NCBI RefSeq assembly: GCF_012062845.1
Contig: NZ_WWNB01000017.1
Location: 1-64,000, forward strand
Reading direction: 5' to 3'
DNA from: Halomonas salinarum
GTDB lineage: Bacteria; Pseudomonadota; Gammaproteobacteria; Pseudomonadales; Halomonadaceae
DNA length: 64,000 nt
Shown: one piece after another, positions 33,451 to 42,284 of the stretch
How the letters are laid out: every line of letters begins with the position of its first letter
Numbering within the stretch: position 1 is the stretch's first letter
Program-made: the position numbers and the translations under genes
The notes under the pieces: generated by a model
What the model was told of the DNA's origin: nothing
The model's input: only the letters and a program-made list of their open reading frames with translations
The model's database searches: none

Positions 33451-34329
33451 CTAGAGGATGAAGGCCAGCAGCAGTGGCAGGTAGATAAAGGCGAGTAACG
33501 TCGAGCAGAACACCAGGCTCGCCACATAGCTGGGTTCACGCCCGGAGCGCTGGGCGAACAAATAGTTGAAGACCGCGACCGGCATGCTCATCTGGACCAC
33601 CAGGATGTTCTGGGCCAGGGGGGGCAGGTCGAGCATATGGCCGATAGCGTAGGCCAGCAGTGCCGCCAGCGGGATGCGAATCAGACTGAAGGTGAGTCCA
33701 CCGGTGAGGCTGCTGACGCGGATATTGGCAAGCGACACCCCCAGGGTGATCAGCATCAGCGGGATGGTGAAGCCCGAGATCAGCTCCAGCGTATTGTCGA
33801 GCCACAGGGGGAGATCGGTATCGGTGAGCAGCAGGGTCAGCGCGATGCCAATCGCATACAAGGCCGGGGTGCGGGCCAGGGTACGCACGGGTCGTCCGCT
33901 GCGGCTCGACATGGCGATGCCGAAGGTGAACTGCACCAGCGACACCGTGACCATCACGGCAATCGCGAAGGCGAAGGCCGACTGGCCGAAGGCATACAGC
34001 ACCACCGGTAGGCCCATATTGCCGGTGTTGGGATACATCATTGGCGACAGCAGCACCTGCCAGGGTTTGCCGAGCAGCGGGGCCGTCAGGAAGGTTGCCA
34101 GGGCCATGGCGGCAATCACCAGCAACGTCCCCAGCATCGTCAGGCTAAAGCTCTGGGCATCGATGTCGGCGCCTGACAGCGAGGCCAGGATCAGCGCCGG
34201 GGTCCCAATGTTGAAGACCAGCTTGGTGACGAAGGGGACCGGGAAGTCGTTGCCCAGCCGCACCCACATAAAGCCAAGCCCGGCACCGATCAGTACGGGC
34301 GCCATCACGGCGAAGAGTTGGGCAAGCAT
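33451..34329 (-). CDS. AEC-family permease (auxin efflux carrier type)
   Basis: This 292-residue protein has about ten membrane segments and the AEC/Mem_trans pattern, including NTGNMGLPVVLYAFGQSAFAFA and a C-terminal half with LPPLAQNILVVQMSMPVAVFNYLFA. It lies last in the galactonate-type gene run, 192 bases after the lactonase. AEC proteins move small organic anions. As no DgoT-type galactonate carrier is present, it may do that job here (inference). Confidence 0.8.
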   Translation of the reverse strand: MLAQLFAVMAPVLIGAGLGFMWVRLGNDFPVPFVTKLVFNIGTPALILASLSGADIDAQSFSLTMLGTLLVIAAMALATFLTAPLLGKPWQVLLSPMMYPNTGNMGLPVVLYAFGQSAFAFAIAVMVTVSLVQFTFGIAMSSRSGRPVRTLARTPALYAIGIALTLLLTDTDLPLWLDNTLELISGFTIPLMLITLGVSLANIRVSSLTGGLTFSLIRIPLAALLAYAIGHMLDLPPLAQNILVVQMSMPVAVFNYLFAQRSGREPSYVASLVFCSTLLAFIYLPLLLAFIL

Positions 34330-34521
34330 CGGCAGTCCTTGTCGGTGGTGGCGTCAGTCGGCGCATTGTCATGATGTTATCCACGACCATCCCGCTTTCA
34401 TCGCTCTCGTGCATGCTCTCCCGTGAACCGCCATGATATGACCTGGCGGCGTGGAAGAGATGAACGAGTGGCGGGCATGAATCCACCGCCCTGATGGTCA
34501 TCGCATCGCTTTACTGGCGAG

Positions 34522-35451
34522 TCACGCCAGGCGTAATCGAGGCTCCTGCAGGCCCTTGACGCCGGGCAGTGACTCGGCGAGGTCTAGCGCGAAGAGGGCG
34601 CCTTCGTGGGCTTGTGGGTCAGCGAGGCCTTCTTGCGCGGTCGTTACATAGAGGGTGGTCAAGTCGGCACCGCCGAAGGCCGAGCACGACGGCTGGCGAG
34701 CCGCGAGGGCCACATGAGCGACTTCCTCGCCCTGCGGGTTGAGCCTTGCCACGCGGCTGGCGCCCCATAGAGCGATCCACATGCAGCCATCGCTATCGAT
34801 GATGGCGCCATCCGGGCCGCCACCCGACTGACGCATATCGGCCCATGGTTCGGGCTCGATAAAGGTGTCGTCCTCACCGCGCTGGGGAAAACCCTCTGCA
34901 TCCAGCGCCCAGCGCATTACCCAGCCGGTGGCGGTATCACTGAAATAGGCATGGCGGCCATCCGGCGAGAAACACAGCGCATTGGGAATGCTGAGGCCCT
35001 GACGAAGGCAGGTGAGCTCGCCTCGATGCAGACGATAGAGGCTTCCGGCGCCGGGTTCGGCGCCAAGCCCCATGGTCGACAGCCACAAACTGCCGTGGGT
35101 ATCGACCCTCGCATCATTGCTGCGGGTGACGGGGGTATCGGCCTCGAAGGGCAGAAAGTCGCTCGTCTCGCCGCTCTGCGGATCGAAGCGCGACAGCTGG
35201 TTTTCTGCCACCAGCAGGTAGTCGCCATCCAGGGTCAAGGCCGCGTAAGACGTACGCCGGCCGAGGCGTGTGATGCGATGGTCATGACCATCGGGTCCGG
35301 CACGATGCAGTTCGCCGGCCAGGATATTCAACCAGCGCAGTTCACCGCGGCGAGCGTCCCAGCCCGGTCCTTCGCCAAGCTCACAGCCGCTATCGACGCG
35401 GACCTTGGCATGACCGAGACAGGGGGATGACGGCATCGAGGCTGCGTTCAT
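34522..35451 (-). CDS. SMP-30/gluconolactonase family sugar lactonase
   Basis: This 309-residue six-bladed propeller enzyme hydrolyses sugar lactones to aldonic acids. The metal-binding Glu is in CELGEGPGWDARRGELRWLNI near the N-terminus; the Asn and Asp ligands are expected around IPNALCFSPDGRHAYFSDT (about 160-178). Downstream of dgoA with 55 bases between them, it probably makes galactonate from galactono-1,4-lactone. The ATG follows AAGGAG. Confidence 0.85.
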   Translation of the reverse strand: MNAASMPSSPCLGHAKVRVDSGCELGEGPGWDARRGELRWLNILAGELHRAGPDGHDHRITRLGRRTSYAALTLDGDYLLVAENQLSRFDPQSGETSDFLPFEADTPVTRSNDARVDTHGSLWLSTMGLGAEPGAGSLYRLHRGELTCLRQGLSIPNALCFSPDGRHAYFSDTATGWVMRWALDAEGFPQRGEDDTFIEPEPWADMRQSGGGPDGAIIDSDGCMWIALWGASRVARLNPQGEEVAHVALAARQPSCSAFGGADLTTLYVTTAQEGLADPQAHEGALFALDLAESLPGVKGLQEPRLRLA

Positions 35452-35506
35452 CTAGTGCTCCTTGTGCATTTGCGAGAGGTGAACGGCGAGAGGCGAAAAG
35501 GTGGCG

Positions 35507-36121
35507 TCAGTCGGCCGCCTGCCAGGCGGCGACCAGCGCCCTTGCCCGTTCACCGACCTGGTCGGCGTCAAGTCCCGGTGAGTAAAGCGATGTGCCAAGC
35601 CCAGCGCCATGAATGCCGGCAGCACGCCACTCGGCGAAGTTGTCGGTGCCGATGCCGCCGACGGCATAGAGTTCGGTACCCGCGGGAAGCACGGTCTGCA
35701 TCGCTTTCATGTTGGCAATGCCGACCTGGGTGGCGGGGAACAGCTTGAGACCCGAGGCACCGGCCTCAAGCGCCGCAAAGGCCTCAGTGGGCGTGACGAT
35801 CCCGGGCATCGAGACCATGTCGAGCCGACGGCTCTCGCGAATTACCTCGACGTTGCAGTTGGGCGAGACGATCAGCCGACCACCGGACGCATGCACCTCG
35901 CGAACCTGGGCAGGCGTCAGCACGGTGCCTGCGCCGACGAGAATCCTGCCATTGTGATGATCGGCGCAATGCCGCGCCAGCTTCTCGACGCTCGCGAGCG
36001 GTTCCGGCGAGTTGAGTGGAATCTCGATGCGGGTGATGCCCGCGGCGATGATGGCTTCAGCTATATCGATGATCTCGGCGGGCGTGACGCCACGCAGGAT
36101 GGCTACCAGGGGCAGGCTCAT
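35507..36121 (-). CDS. dgoA: 2-dehydro-3-deoxy-6-phosphogalactonate aldolase
   Basis: This 204-residue KDPG/KDPGal-type class I aldolase splits 2-keto-3-deoxy-6-phosphogalactonate into pyruvate and glyceraldehyde 3-phosphate. Visible motifs are LVAILRGVTPAE, ITRIEIPLNSPEP (with the catalytic Glu), VGAGTVLTP and GLKLFPATQ (Schiff-base Lys). The IEIPLNSPEP variant is typical of DgoA rather than Eda. The ATG follows AGGAGA. It lies between dgoK and the lactonase. Confidence 0.92.
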   Translation of the reverse strand: MSLPLVAILRGVTPAEIIDIAEAIIAAGITRIEIPLNSPEPLASVEKLARHCADHHNGRILVGAGTVLTPAQVREVHASGGRLIVSPNCNVEVIRESRRLDMVSMPGIVTPTEAFAALEAGASGLKLFPATQVGIANMKAMQTVLPAGTELYAVGGIGTDNFAEWRAAGIHGAGLGTSLYSPGLDADQVGERARALVAAWQAAD

Positions 36122-36165
36122 GTTTTCTCCTGAAAAGAGGGAAGCGCCGCGTTGCGACGCTCAAC

Positions 36166-36207
36166 GTCATGGGGTCGGACAGCCGCGTCATGGGGTCGGA
36201 TAGCCGC
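36166..36207. repeat. 21-bp tandem repeat over the dgoK 3' end
   Basis: Two adjacent 21-base units starting GTCATGGGGTCGGA at 36166 and 36187 differ at one base. The second unit contains the dgoK stop codon and the first lies just outside, so the duplication lies at the gene border and changes nothing essential in DgoK. Confidence 0.8.
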
Positions 36208-37222
36208 TAAGGGACCTGTCAGGGGCGTGGTGGATTCGCCCCAGCCCGGCAAGGATCATGTCCACGTTGGCTTCGATATCCACCGCGAATCCCAGATGCT
36301 CCAGGGCGAGCCGATAGCGCTGGCATAGTGATTCGGCGCCGATCAGCACCACCTGACTGCCGGTTGCCAGGTTGGCCGTGGCGCCGGCCAGCTCAAGGCC
36401 CAGCACCATGCCGGACAGGCGCGCGCCAAGCCATGCACCGCGGGCCGTGCCGCTGGGTAGCCTGGAATCGAGCAGGTCGCGGGCACGAATGCCGAACAGC
36501 TCGGCGCTCAGACGCCCGGGGTCCGCCAGGGCGGTATCGATGCCCTCGAGGTAGGCCGCGCGCTGCGCCTCGTCGTTGAAGCTTCCGGCCAGGTCATCGC
36601 TTTTAAGCGAGTGTCGTAGCACCGAGTCCTGGCTCAGCAGCTTGAAAAGCTCGCCGCTCATGAAGGTGGTGAAGCCACTGATGCGGCCGTCTTTCAGGCG
36701 GGCCCACTTGGCGTGAGTGCCCGGCAGGCAGACAGCGCCGTCGAACCCGGGACGGCGCGCCACCAGGCCGGCGAGCTGGGTCTCCTCGCCACGCATTACA
36801 TCGAAGCCTTGCGGCGTCGGCGCCATATCCGGCTGCTGACACAGCCCGGGCACGATCTGCACATCGAGACGGGCATCCCGAGTCGGCACCGTCGTCAAGC
36901 GACTGCCGAGGTCGGCGAACACATCGGCGTCGTCGGTTAGTGGCAAGTAGGCGGCTTCCACCCAGCCCTGACGGGCGCCGGCCATGCCGCAGATCAGCAC
37001 CTCGGTGCCGTTGCCCTGTGCCGGCAGCCAGTTCCCGATCACGTCGAGCAGCGCACCCTCGAACTCGTCCGGGGTGAGGCCCAGCATGCCGCGTTGGCTG
37101 CTGGTTTCGGCGATGATCCTGTCCTCGTCGTCCAGCGCCCAGGCGCGCAGGTTGCTGGAGCCCCAATCGACCGCGATCCAGCTCAGACGCTCGGCGATTG
37201 CAACGGCATGATCAGCGGACAT
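36188..37222 (-). CDS. dgoK: 2-dehydro-3-deoxygalactonokinase
   Basis: This 344-residue kinase phosphorylates 2-keto-3-deoxygalactonate at C6. Family features are WIAVDWGSSNLRAWALD (phosphate 1 motif, about 15-31), CGMAGARQGW and VCLPGTHAKWARLKDG. I chose the ATG at 37222, with GGAGGC upstream, over an upstream ATG that would add 24 unmatched residues. It lies between dgoD and dgoA in the operon. Confidence 0.92.
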   Translation of the reverse strand: MSADHAVAIAERLSWIAVDWGSSNLRAWALDDEDRIIAETSSQRGMLGLTPDEFEGALLDVIGNWLPAQGNGTEVLICGMAGARQGWVEAAYLPLTDDADVFADLGSRLTTVPTRDARLDVQIVPGLCQQPDMAPTPQGFDVMRGEETQLAGLVARRPGFDGAVCLPGTHAKWARLKDGRISGFTTFMSGELFKLLSQDSVLRHSLKSDDLAGSFNDEAQRAAYLEGIDTALADPGRLSAELFGIRARDLLDSRLPSGTARGAWLGARLSGMVLGLELAGATANLATGSQVVLIGAESLCQRYRLALEHLGFAVDIEANVDMILAGLGRIHHAPDRSLSGYPTP

Positions 37223-37287
37223 CGTGATGCCTCCATTCTTGGGCGCCCCTTGGGGCGCCTGTATCGTCGGGGAGTGGGGGTGGTGGG

Positions 37288-38436
37288 TTACCACTCAGCC
37301 ACAGAGCCATCCTCGTGCTGCCACACCGGGTTGCGCCAGCGATGGCCGACCTTGGCCCGTTCCTCGACGAAGGCCTCGTCGATCTCGACGCCCAGACCCG
37401 GCCCCTGAGGGATGGCGCAGAAGCCGTCCTTGATCGCAAGGGCCGACTTGTCGGTGAGGTAGTCGAGTACGTCGTTGTCCTTGTTGTAGTGGATGCCCAT
37501 GCTCTGTTCCTGGATGAAGGCGTTATGACAGACGGCATCCAGTTGCAGCGAGGCGGCAAGCGTCAGCGGTCCCAGCGGACAGTGCGGCGCCAGCGCCACA
37601 TCATGGGCGGAGGCCAGGGTGGCGATCTTCAACCCCTCGCTGATGCCGCCGCAGTGGGAAATATCCGGCTGGATGATGTCGACCATGCCGTCGGCCAGGA
37701 GGTCGCGGAACTGGAAGCGGGTGTGCAGACGCTCGCCGGTGGCGATCGGCGTGGCGATGCCTTCGGCGATATGCTTGAGGGCCGGCAGATGCTCGGGGGC
37801 CACCGGCTCCTCGATGAACATCGGGTGGAACTGCTCGAGCTCACGGAGCAGCATCTTGGCCATGGGGCGGTGCACCCGGCCGTGGAAGTCGATGCCGATG
37901 CCGACATCCGGTCCCACGGCTTCACGGGCTTCGGCCACGCGGGCCACGGCGTCGTCGATCTTCTTGTGGGAATCGACGATCTGCATCTCCGGCGTGCCGT
38001 TCATCTTGAAGGCGGTGAACCCCTGATCGACCAGGGCACGGGCGCCGGCGCCGACATCGGCCGGGCGGTCGCCGCCGGTCCAGGCGTACATGCGCATCTT
38101 GTCGCGCACCGGGCCGCCCAGCAGCTGATGAACGGGCACGCCAAGCTCGCGGCCCTTGAGGTCCCAGAGCGCCTGGTCGATGCCGGCGATGGCCGACATC
38201 AGGATCGGGCCGCCGCGATAGAAACCACCGCGATACATGACGTTACACAAATGCTCGATATGGCGAGGGTCCTGGCCGACCAGGTAGTCCGAGAGCTCAT
38301 GCACGGCGGCCTCGACGGTAGCGGCCCGCCCTTCGACCACCGGCTCGCCCCAGCCGTAGCAGCCCTCGTCGGTCTCGATCTTCAGAAACAGCCAGCGCGG
38401 CGGTACCTGCCAGGTCTTGAGTCGGGTGATTTTCAT
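37288..38436 (-). CDS. dgoD: D-galactonate dehydratase
   Basis: This enolase-superfamily enzyme dehydrates D-galactonate to 2-keto-3-deoxygalactonate. The ATG at 38436 gives 382 residues, the usual DgoD length, and is preceded by AAGGA; another ATG at 38445 lacks room for a ribosome binding site. Motifs include [34 protein letters not shown], the metal-ligand region [15 protein letters not shown] and PDISHCGG. It is the first catabolic gene after dgoR. Confidence 0.93.
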   Translation of the reverse strand: MKITRLKTWQVPPRWLFLKIETDEGCYGWGEPVVEGRAATVEAAVHELSDYLVGQDPRHIEHLCNVMYRGGFYRGGPILMSAIAGIDQALWDLKGRELGVPVHQLLGGPVRDKMRMYAWTGGDRPADVGAGARALVDQGFTAFKMNGTPEMQIVDSHKKIDDAVARVAEAREAVGPDVGIGIDFHGRVHRPMAKMLLRELEQFHPMFIEEPVAPEHLPALKHIAEGIATPIATGERLHTRFQFRDLLADGMVDIIQPDISHCGGISEGLKIATLASAHDVALAPHCPLGPLTLAASLQLDAVCHNAFIQEQSMGIHYNKDNDVLDYLTDKSALAIKDGFCAIPQGPGLGVEIDEAFVEERAKVGHRWRNPVWQHEDGSVAEW

Positions 38437-38488
38437 GCGAAGCATCCTTTATGTCGGGCAATGGGCAAGAGAGCGCGGTGCGAGGCCG

Positions 38489-39301
38489 TCATCCGCCGGT
38501 GGGCGTCGTCCTGGTGGACAGAGGGGCTGCCTGGCTTAGCCGTCGGCCGTCGTCATTGACGCCAAGATCGGCAGCGGTGCGGGCGAGCACCTGCTCGGTG
38601 GCCTTGCGGGCGTCGTCGGGCTTTCGCAGCCGGATCGCCTCCAGCACGCGGCGGTGGCGGGCCAGGCTGTCATCCAGCGAGTCCGTATGATGGTGGGAGT
38701 GCTGAATCAGCGCGATGATCGAGGGCCGCAGAAGTAACCCCATCTGGCGCCAGACCAGATTATGGCTGGCGCGGTAGATGGCGTCATGGAAGGCGACGTC
38801 ATGCTCGGTATGCTCCTCTCGGCGTGCCGGGTCACTCGCACTCGCCGACATGCCGTCGAAGGCGGCTTCGATACGCGCCAGATCCTGGGCGGTCGCCGAT
38901 AGCGCCGCGAGCTCGCTGACGAAGGGCTCGGCGGAGAGCCTGAAGGCGAAGACTTCACGCACCAGCTGGGGGTGCGGTGACGCAAGCCCCGCCATCCATT
39001 CGCTCATCTGCGGGTCGAGCAGGTGCCAGTCGGCGATGTCGCGCACCACGGTGCCGCGGCCGGCGGTGCGCTCGATCAGCCCGCAGCCGCTAAGCGCGGC
39101 CAGGGCATTACGAACCCGATTGCGGCTCGCCGCGAAGTGCTGGCAGAGATCCAGCTCCCTTGGGAAGACATCTCCGCTGGCCCACTGACCGGACAGAATG
39201 GCATGCGCCAGCACATTGGCAAGCGCGCTGGCGCCGGTCGTGAGCGGTTGTGGCAGCTGTGAAAGCTGAGAAGGCGTTGCGTGAGACGACAGGGCAGTCA
39301 C
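38489..39301 (-). CDS. dgoR: GntR/FadR-family regulator of the galactonate operon
   Basis: This 270-residue repressor-type protein has an N-terminal winged helix (FPRELDLCQHFAASRNRVRNALAAL, about 55-80) and a C-terminal FCD helical ligand domain. It heads the dgo run and is the expected galactonate-responsive regulator. The frame is open to 39355, but that part overlaps the promoter and operators, so I place the start at the GTG at 39301, which follows TTTGGAG. The 30-residue Ser/Gln/Pro-rich leader before the helix-turn-helix is longer than in E. coli DgoR. Confidence 0.82.
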   Translation of the reverse strand: MTALSSHATPSQLSQLPQPLTTGASALANVLAHAILSGQWASGDVFPRELDLCQHFAASRNRVRNALAALSGCGLIERTAGRGTVVRDIADWHLLDPQMSEWMAGLASPHPQLVREVFAFRLSAEPFVSELAALSATAQDLARIEAAFDGMSASASDPARREEHTEHDVAFHDAIYRASHNLVWRQMGLLLRPSIIALIQHSHHHTDSLDDSLARHRRVLEAIRLRKPDDARKATEQVLARTAADLGVNDDGRRLSQAAPLSTRTTPTGG

Positions 39302-39310
39302 GGCGATCTC

Positions 39311-39355
39311 CAAAATATCTGACTTAACTATATAAATGTCTGACATTTTGCGCAA
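39311..39355 (-). promoter_or_regulatory. dgoR promoter with two overlapping palindromic operators
   Basis: On the coding strand TTGCGC (39355-39350) and TATAGT (39332-39327) are spaced 17 bases, a good sigma-70 promoter. A perfect palindrome AATGTC-T-GACATT (39335-39347) lies in the spacer, and a related imperfect one (ATATC-T-GACTT, 39315-39325) lies just after the -10. Their centres are 21 bases apart. This fits autorepression by the FadR-type DgoR, with release by galactonate or a relative. Confidence 0.65.
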
Positions 39356-39462
39356 CTGCTGGGCGGATAACCTCGGCTAGACATTGGTCGAAAAGGAAGA
39401 GAAGAGGCGCTTGTTGTCTGCGCCAGCAGGCGCTTGAGTGAGCACCTGACAGGCAGACACAA

Positions 39463-39489
39463 CACGGCCCGGTCGATGACCGGGCCGTG
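39463..39489 (-). terminator. Hairpin terminator after the PRC-barrel gene
   Basis: CACGGCCCGGTC (39463-39474) and GACCGGGCCGTG (39478-39489) form a perfect 12-bp stem with a 3-base loop, 64 bases past the stop of the minus-strand PRC-barrel gene. TTGTGT follows on that strand. Confidence 0.65.
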
Positions 39490-39552
39490 GACTAGCGGAT
39501 CTTGAGTTACTGGAAACTACTCAGTGTCGGTCCCGTGCCGACAATGGCCGAC

Positions 39553-40122
39553 TTACTGGTTCTGATCGACCGCCTGCTGAGCTTCGTCACCGGCTGATTC
39601 GAGCGCGTTACCGGCACGCGTCAGGGCGTCGGCGGTGGCTTCCTTGGTGGTTTCCCAGGCGCTGCTGGCGCCTTGCTTGGTGTTGCTCCAGGCCTTGCGT
39701 GTGGCGTCCTTGGTCTCGGCCCACCAGGTCTCGGTGTACTCGGGCTGCTGGCCGACCTCGTCCTGCGTCAGGTCGAGGTGCACGACATAGGACACCTGAT
39801 CGAGGCTATCACCGTTGTGCGTCTCGACGGAGAAGTCGCCGGTGTCGATCACGTAGGCCTTTTCAGCAAGGCCAAACTGGTTGTCGGTCTCGACGACCAA
39901 GGCACGTACCCGCATGTCGTCGTCGAGCAGGATATCGTCCACTTCACCGATGTTCTGCTCGGGGGAGGCCTTCAGGACGACATCGGCATCATTGAGTTCG
40001 TCGGCGGAATAGAGACCTTGCGGTGCGGCGAGGGCCGAGCCTGCGACGCTCATGCCACCGATGAGCATTGCGCCGACCATCGCGCTCTTGAGATTAGTGC
40101 CTAGCGGTTTCCGTGCTGTCAT
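39553..40122 (-). CDS. Periplasmic PRC-barrel domain protein
   Basis: The 189-residue protein has a signal peptide (cleavage likely after SALA near residue 32) and a PRC-barrel domain (about 38-115, with NIGEVDDILLDDDMRVRALVVE). A helical tail follows, with repeats of W-x-x-T-K (TWWAETKDATRKAW, SAWETTKEATADAL) that could form an amphipathic or coiled helix. Similar proteins are common in halophiles and may respond to envelope or salt stress; the exact role is unknown. It appears monocistronic. Confidence 0.78.
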   Translation of the reverse strand: MTARKPLGTNLKSAMVGAMLIGGMSVAGSALAAPQGLYSADELNDADVVLKASPEQNIGEVDDILLDDDMRVRALVVETDNQFGLAEKAYVIDTGDFSVETHNGDSLDQVSYVVHLDLTQDEVGQQPEYTETWWAETKDATRKAWSNTKQGASSAWETTKEATADALTRAGNALESAGDEAQQAVDQNQ

Positions 40123-40494
40123 GAACGAGTACTCCAGATTGAGAATTCGTTTTCCATGGCTAGAACTATCGCCATACCTACATATCTTGAGGGCGTTGGG
40201 GGATTTTCAAGGGGCAGGGCTTGCGTTACATGGTCCTAACCTTACCTTACACTTCCCGAGCATTTTTTGCCAGTAGCGAGGCATTAGGCTTGCGAAGGCT
40301 TGTGTCGCCGAAGTCGGGGCATTAAGTAGCTAGTTGTTGGCGAGGCGGCATCTTGCTACCGGCGGACGATGGGATTGTGACGGCGCGTGGTTTCGGTAAA
40401 ATACAAATGAGATCAATAATGTTTTTCATTTCCTCGTTAGTGGCATCGTCATCGACGGGATCGAAGGCTCACCGACCCAAGACAAGGATCTGCC
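40123..40494. other. Upstream region of the siderophore-type exporter with a Fur-like site
   Basis: No gene is seen in these 372 bases. On the plus strand 40414-40428 (CAATAATGTTTTTCA) matches 10 of 14 fixed positions of the 7-1-7 Fur consensus TGATAAT-N-ATTATCA. It lies 67 bases before the exporter GTG within an AT-rich patch (40396-40432) that likely contains the promoter. The match is moderate. Confidence 0.4.
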
Positions 40495-42165
40495 GTGGAA
40501 CTGCTTCGCGTGATCTTTCGCCACTACCGCTGGCACTTTCTTGCCGTCATGCTACTGAGTCTGGCCAGTGCCGGGCTCGGCATTGGGGCTATTGCTTTCA
40601 TCAACCGCCGACTGATCGAGGAAGTGGGTGACCCCACCAACGTATTGCCCGCCTTTCTCGGCGTTATCGTTGCGCTGCTAGTCGTAACCTTGGCCTCTCA
40701 GATGGCGTTGACCACGCTTGGCCACCATTTCGTTTATGGGCTACGGGGCCGCTTGGTCAAACAGATTCTGGATACCGATGTAGAACGGCTTGAGCGGTTG
40801 GGTAGTGCCGAGCTGCTGGCGAGCCTATCAAGTGATGTGCGCAACATCACCATCGCGTTCGTTCGCTTGCCTGAGTTGGTGCAGGGCGTCGTGCTGACCA
40901 TCGGTTCGGCGGTCTATTTGGGCTGGCTGTCGCCCAGCCTCTTGCTGGTCACAGCGGTGTGGTTGGCGGTCACGATTGCCGGCGGCTCCTGGCTGGTAGC
41001 GCGCGTATACCGCCACCTGGCCAAGGTGCGTGAAAGCGAGGACAGGCTGTATCAGGACTACGAAGCTGTCATCCAGGGTTGCAAAGAGCTGGCGCTTAAC
41101 CGCAGCCGGGCGCGTCGCCTCTTTGACGGGCGTTATACCGAGGACGCAAGTGCTTATCGTGACCATATCATTCGTGCTGACACCTACCATTTAAGTGCCG
41201 TCAACTGGTCGAACATCATGATGCTCGGCGCCATTGGTGTCGTCTTCTATCTGGCCAATGGCCTGGGGTGGGCAAGCACTGCGGTCGCCGCGACCTATTC
41301 GCTGACACTGCTGTTTCTGCGTACACCGCTGATCCAGGCGGTGGGAGCGCTGCCAACGCTTGTGAGTGCTCAGGTCGCCTTCGACAAGATAGCGGCGCTG
41401 GAGCTGGCCGAACCCGAGGCGGACTTCGCGGTGGTCGAGCCGGCGCCGGCAGACTGGCAGACCCTTACGCTGCGTGGCGTGACCTTTACCTATACTGGCA
41501 GCCATGCCTTGCCAGGCTTCCGAGTCGGTCCACTGGACCTGAGCCTGAGACGCGGCGAGCTGGTGTTTCTCATCGGTGGCAATGGCAGTGGCAAGTCCAC
41601 CCTGGCCAAGCTGCTGGCTGGCCTATATCAACCCCAAGAAGGGGAATTGCTGCTGGACGGCGTAGCGCTGAAGGATGCCCAGAGACCGGCCTATCGGCAG
41701 CGTTTTTCCGCGGTCTTTACCGATTTTCATCAGTTCACGGACCTGGTCGGCCCCGAGGGAGGACAGGCCGACGCGGCACTCGTCGAGACATGGCTTAAGT
41801 ATCTTGCGATGCGCGACAAGCTGACACTCGAGGGGCAGAGGGTGACCAACCCGGAGCTATCCCAAGGGCAGCGCAAGCGGCTAGCACTGCTGATGGCGGT
41901 TGCCGAGGAACGCGACCTGCTGTTGCTGGACGAGTGGGCCGCCGACCAGGATCCTCAGTTTCGGCGGGTCTTCTACCGTGACCTGCTGCCCCAGTTGAAG
42001 GCGATGGGCAAGACGGTGTTCGCCATCAGTCACGACGACCACTACTTCGACCATGCGGACCGGCTATTCGAGATGCATCGCGGCCGGCTAAGCGAGCTGA
42101 CGGGCGACCAGCGCAAACGGGTCAGCCGCGATGCGGTAGCCAGGCTCGATCGAGCGGAGGAATGA
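40495..42165 (+). CDS. PvdE/SyrD-type cyclic peptide export ABC transporter
   Basis: This 556-residue half-transporter has six predicted N-terminal membrane helices (about 1-310) and an ATPase domain: Walker [15 protein letters not shown], signature [10 protein letters not shown] and Walker [15 protein letters not shown]. The DEWAADQDP motif and overall order are those of the cyclic peptide exporter family (PvdE, SyrD), which moves siderophore precursors or lipopeptides to the periplasm. It uses a GTG start behind AAGGA. It flanks the iron-uptake genes, but no peptide synthetase gene is in the window; its cargo is unknown. Confidence 0.85.
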   Translation: MELLRVIFRHYRWHFLAVMLLSLASAGLGIGAIAFINRRLIEEVGDPTNVLPAFLGVIVALLVVTLASQMALTTLGHHFVYGLRGRLVKQILDTDVERLERLGSAELLASLSSDVRNITIAFVRLPELVQGVVLTIGSAVYLGWLSPSLLLVTAVWLAVTIAGGSWLVARVYRHLAKVRESEDRLYQDYEAVIQGCKELALNRSRARRLFDGRYTEDASAYRDHIIRADTYHLSAVNWSNIMMLGAIGVVFYLANGLGWASTAVAATYSLTLLFLRTPLIQAVGALPTLVSAQVAFDKIAALELAEPEADFAVVEPAPADWQTLTLRGVTFTYTGSHALPGFRVGPLDLSLRRGELVFLIGGNGSGKSTLAKLLAGLYQPQEGELLLDGVALKDAQRPAYRQRFSAVFTDFHQFTDLVGPEGGQADAALVETWLKYLAMRDKLTLEGQRVTNPELSQGQRKRLALLMAVAEERDLLLLDEWAADQDPQFRRVFYRDLLPQLKAMGKTVFAISHDDHYFDHADRLFEMHRGRLSELTGDQRKRVSRDAVARLDRAEE

Positions 42166-42284
42166 GCGATAGGCAGGGACGTCGCTGGTGAGTCACGATC
42201 TAGAGCACCGCCGCTCCGCAGCCCCTCGCGTAGAAGTCTCAATCTTGGGCTGTGTCCGATCGACCTCAACCTCCTCTCTTTCCA

